A DNA stretch of 15,045 nucleotides. It comes from an uncultured Collinsella sp. Its GTDB lineage: Bacteria > Actinomycetota > Coriobacteriia > Coriobacteriales > Coriobacteriaceae. The stretch spans positions 1 through 15,045 of the forward strand of contig URKV01000032.1 in assembly GCA_900548565.1 (NCBI GenBank), in the 5' to 3' direction. Both the position numbers and the translations under genes were made by a program. The notes beneath the pieces are model-generated. The model saw only the letters and a program-made list of their open reading frames with translations. It ran no database searches and was not told the DNA's origin. Shown in pieces: positions 14,062 through 15,045 of the stretch. Each line of letters starts with the position of its first letter. Positions within the stretch are counted from its first letter, which is position 1.

Positions 14062-14215
14062 GGGATGCCGCCCGCTCAACCAGCGCCGCCAAGCGCCCAT
14101 CGGTGCCAGCACGCCAAAGCCCCGCGATCGCCAGCACGATCGATAACAGCGCCACCGTGACGATGGCGTATTCCACAGTCGCTTGGGCAACCTCTTCACG
14201 CAGAACGCCATGCAT
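13997..14215 (-). CDS. Small TadE-like / pilin-like membrane protein
   Basis: 72 residues: MHGVLREEVAQATVEYAIVTVALLSIVLAIAGLW followed by a short Ala-rich tail ending DIVLY. The motif EVAQATVEYA and a single hydrophobic helix (about 18-34) are pilin-like. It is too short for a full TadE and more like a minor Flp-type subunit. ATG 14215 has an excellent AAGGAGGG eight bases upstream. It follows the preceding gene by one base and overlaps the next. Confidence 0.8.
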   Translation of the reverse strand: MHGVLREEVAQATVEYAIVTVALLSIVLAIAGLWRAGTDGRLAALVERAASHGVASTSVIDAAAGAKDIVLY

Positions 14216-14216
14216 T

Positions 14217-14780
14217 TCACGATCCCTCCTTTGAGCTTATTGTTTGCGGGGCCAGGCGCACCGCGCGCAGACGACACGAAGCATCGCCAGTATCCGCGGC
14301 AACCGTCACCATATCGACCCAGCCGCGCCCATCGCGCACAATGGCGCCCCATACGTTACCCTTAATATCGAGATAGCCGCTCAGGGCGAGCTGGGCCGTT
14401 GACACCTCGCGGTAGGCGCGTAACATATCCGCCGCTGCCTCGGTCATCGGTCGGTCCTCGGACCATGCAAGCCGGACCGCAATCGCGTTGTCCTCAGGCG
14501 AATCCGTCGCAGTGCCAGACCGCTTGTCGAGCATCCGCAGAAAGGTTTGCGCCGTGACAGCGACATCCGAATCGTCCGCATCTCGCATCTCATCTTTTTG
14601 AGACGCCACCGCCGAATCTGAGCCCGAATCGAAGGCGGCCCCAGGACGCTGCTGCCGCGCGGCGTTTAGCCCCCAAACCGCCACTGCCACCGCCACAACC
14701 ACACAGGCAAACACCAGCAGTGCGCCGACAGGCCGCCTACCCTCTACAGGCTGTTGATGCCCTCGCTGATAGCGTTCCAT
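14217..14780 (-). CDS. Membrane-anchored protein of unknown function in the tad operon
   Basis: 187 residues. One hydrophobic segment (about 17-38) follows a short basic cytoplasmic start. The remaining ~145 residues (Ala/Asp/Ser-rich linker, then a compact domain AQTFLRMLDKRSG...SGYLDIKGNVWGAIVRDGRGWVDMVTVAADT) would be extracytoplasmic. I do not recognise a family. Its position right after the flp pilin and directly before the pilin-like gene suggests a pilus accessory role. The start at ATG 14780 overlaps flp by 37 bases and has only AAGG upstream, but no later ATG would keep the membrane segment. Confidence 0.75.
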   Translation of the reverse strand: MERYQRGHQQPVEGRRPVGALLVFACVVVAVAVAVWGLNAARQQRPGAAFDSGSDSAVASQKDEMRDADDSDVAVTAQTFLRMLDKRSGTATDSPEDNAIAVRLAWSEDRPMTEAAADMLRAYREVSTAQLALSGYLDIKGNVWGAIVRDGRGWVDMVTVAADTGDASCRLRAVRLAPQTISSKEGS

Positions 14781-14977
14781 AGATCTTGGACCTTGCCCTT
14801 AAATGCGACAATGGCAATGATGGCGATCACCACGAGCACGCCGACCAAGATGGCGTACTCGGTGGTACCCTGTGCACTCTCCTCCTGCAGTAGCTCCTTG
14901 GCACGTTGACGAACATGTGCCGCCCGGCAAAACGCCCAGCTCCAGACCTTGCCAGCAACGTCAGTCATCGTGTTCAT
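14744..14977 (-). CDS. Flp-type major pilin
   Basis: 77 residues: basic leader MNTMTDVAGKVWSWAFCRAAHVRQRAKELLQ, then EESAQGTTEYAILVGVLVVIAIIAIVAF (32-59) and a short polar tail KGKVQDLWNAISEGINSL. Hydrophobic core, EY pair and small size are those of Flp/Fap pilins, the main subunit of Tad pili. The leader is long for an Flp. With Glu at +5 the peptidase cut would be Ala|Gln in SAQGTTEY. GGGAGG lies six bases before ATG 14977. Its promoter, and probably the tad ATPase and secretion genes, lie beyond the right edge. Confidence 0.88.
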   Translation of the reverse strand: MNTMTDVAGKVWSWAFCRAAHVRQRAKELLQEESAQGTTEYAILVGVLVVIAIIAIVAFKGKVQDLWNAISEGINSL

Positions 14978-14996
14978 GTATTCCTCCCTACATCAT

Positions 14997-15045
14997 CTGT
15001 CTCTTATACACATCTGACGCTGCCGACGATCTTACGCGTGTAGAT
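14997..15045. other. Nextera i5-side adapter, not genomic
   Basis: 14997-15029 match the reverse complement of the Nextera read-1 transposase adapter, starting with the Tn5 mosaic end CTGTCTCTTATACACATCT. TCTTACGC (15030-15037) matches index S517 reversed, and GTGTAGAT starts the P5 primer. Genomic sequence ends at 14996. Confidence 0.97.

Overview
The window is a 14,954-base piece of bacterial chromosome (43-14996) flanked at both ends by Illumina Nextera library adapter that was never trimmed (1-42 and 14997-15045). High G+C, strong Shine-Dalgarno sites and the gene families point to a high-GC Gram-positive. The set of housekeeping genes next to a Tad pilus locus suggests Coriobacteriia (Collinsella/Olsenella-like). 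That placement is an inference, because no marker gene in the window decides it.

Layout. Nearly everything is on the minus strand. From left to right: the N-terminal part of serS; a divergent 57-residue membrane protein on the plus strand with its terminator; proC; an rlmH/SPFH-protein pair; tRNA-Leu(CAG); tatD and rsmA; metG and rsmI; a glycoside hydrolase family 5-like gene directly upstream of rsmI; a non-coding array of alternating inverted arms; tRNA-Phe(GAA); a putative toxin-antitoxin pair; and a Tad/Flp pilus segment, which reads in transcription order flp pilin, membrane-anchored unknown, small TadE-like, TadE-like, large TadG-like, TadE-like, DUF192. The housekeeping genes form short operons for rRNA modification (rlmH, rsmA, rsmI), tRNA charging (serS, metG) and proline synthesis. 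The pilus genes overlap or nearly abut and read as one transcript entering from the right edge.

Most interesting structure. Both tRNA genes carry the same unusual downstream arrangement. Their 3' part plus terminator is duplicated about 188 bp away. The duplicate is cut inside the T-loop and joined to a 120-135 bp cassette with three small hairpins in the same order. The cassette ends in a perfect inverted copy of the T-arm of that particular tRNA. Two independent tRNAs with the same design suggest an undescribed tRNA-linked repetitive or mobile element.

Other points worth attention are a GH5-like protein that has lost its acid/base glutamate, an eight-arm inverted array spaced at about 31 bp, a cysteine cluster in the DUF192 protein, and an HxxxxC...CxxC motif inside the TadG-like protein.
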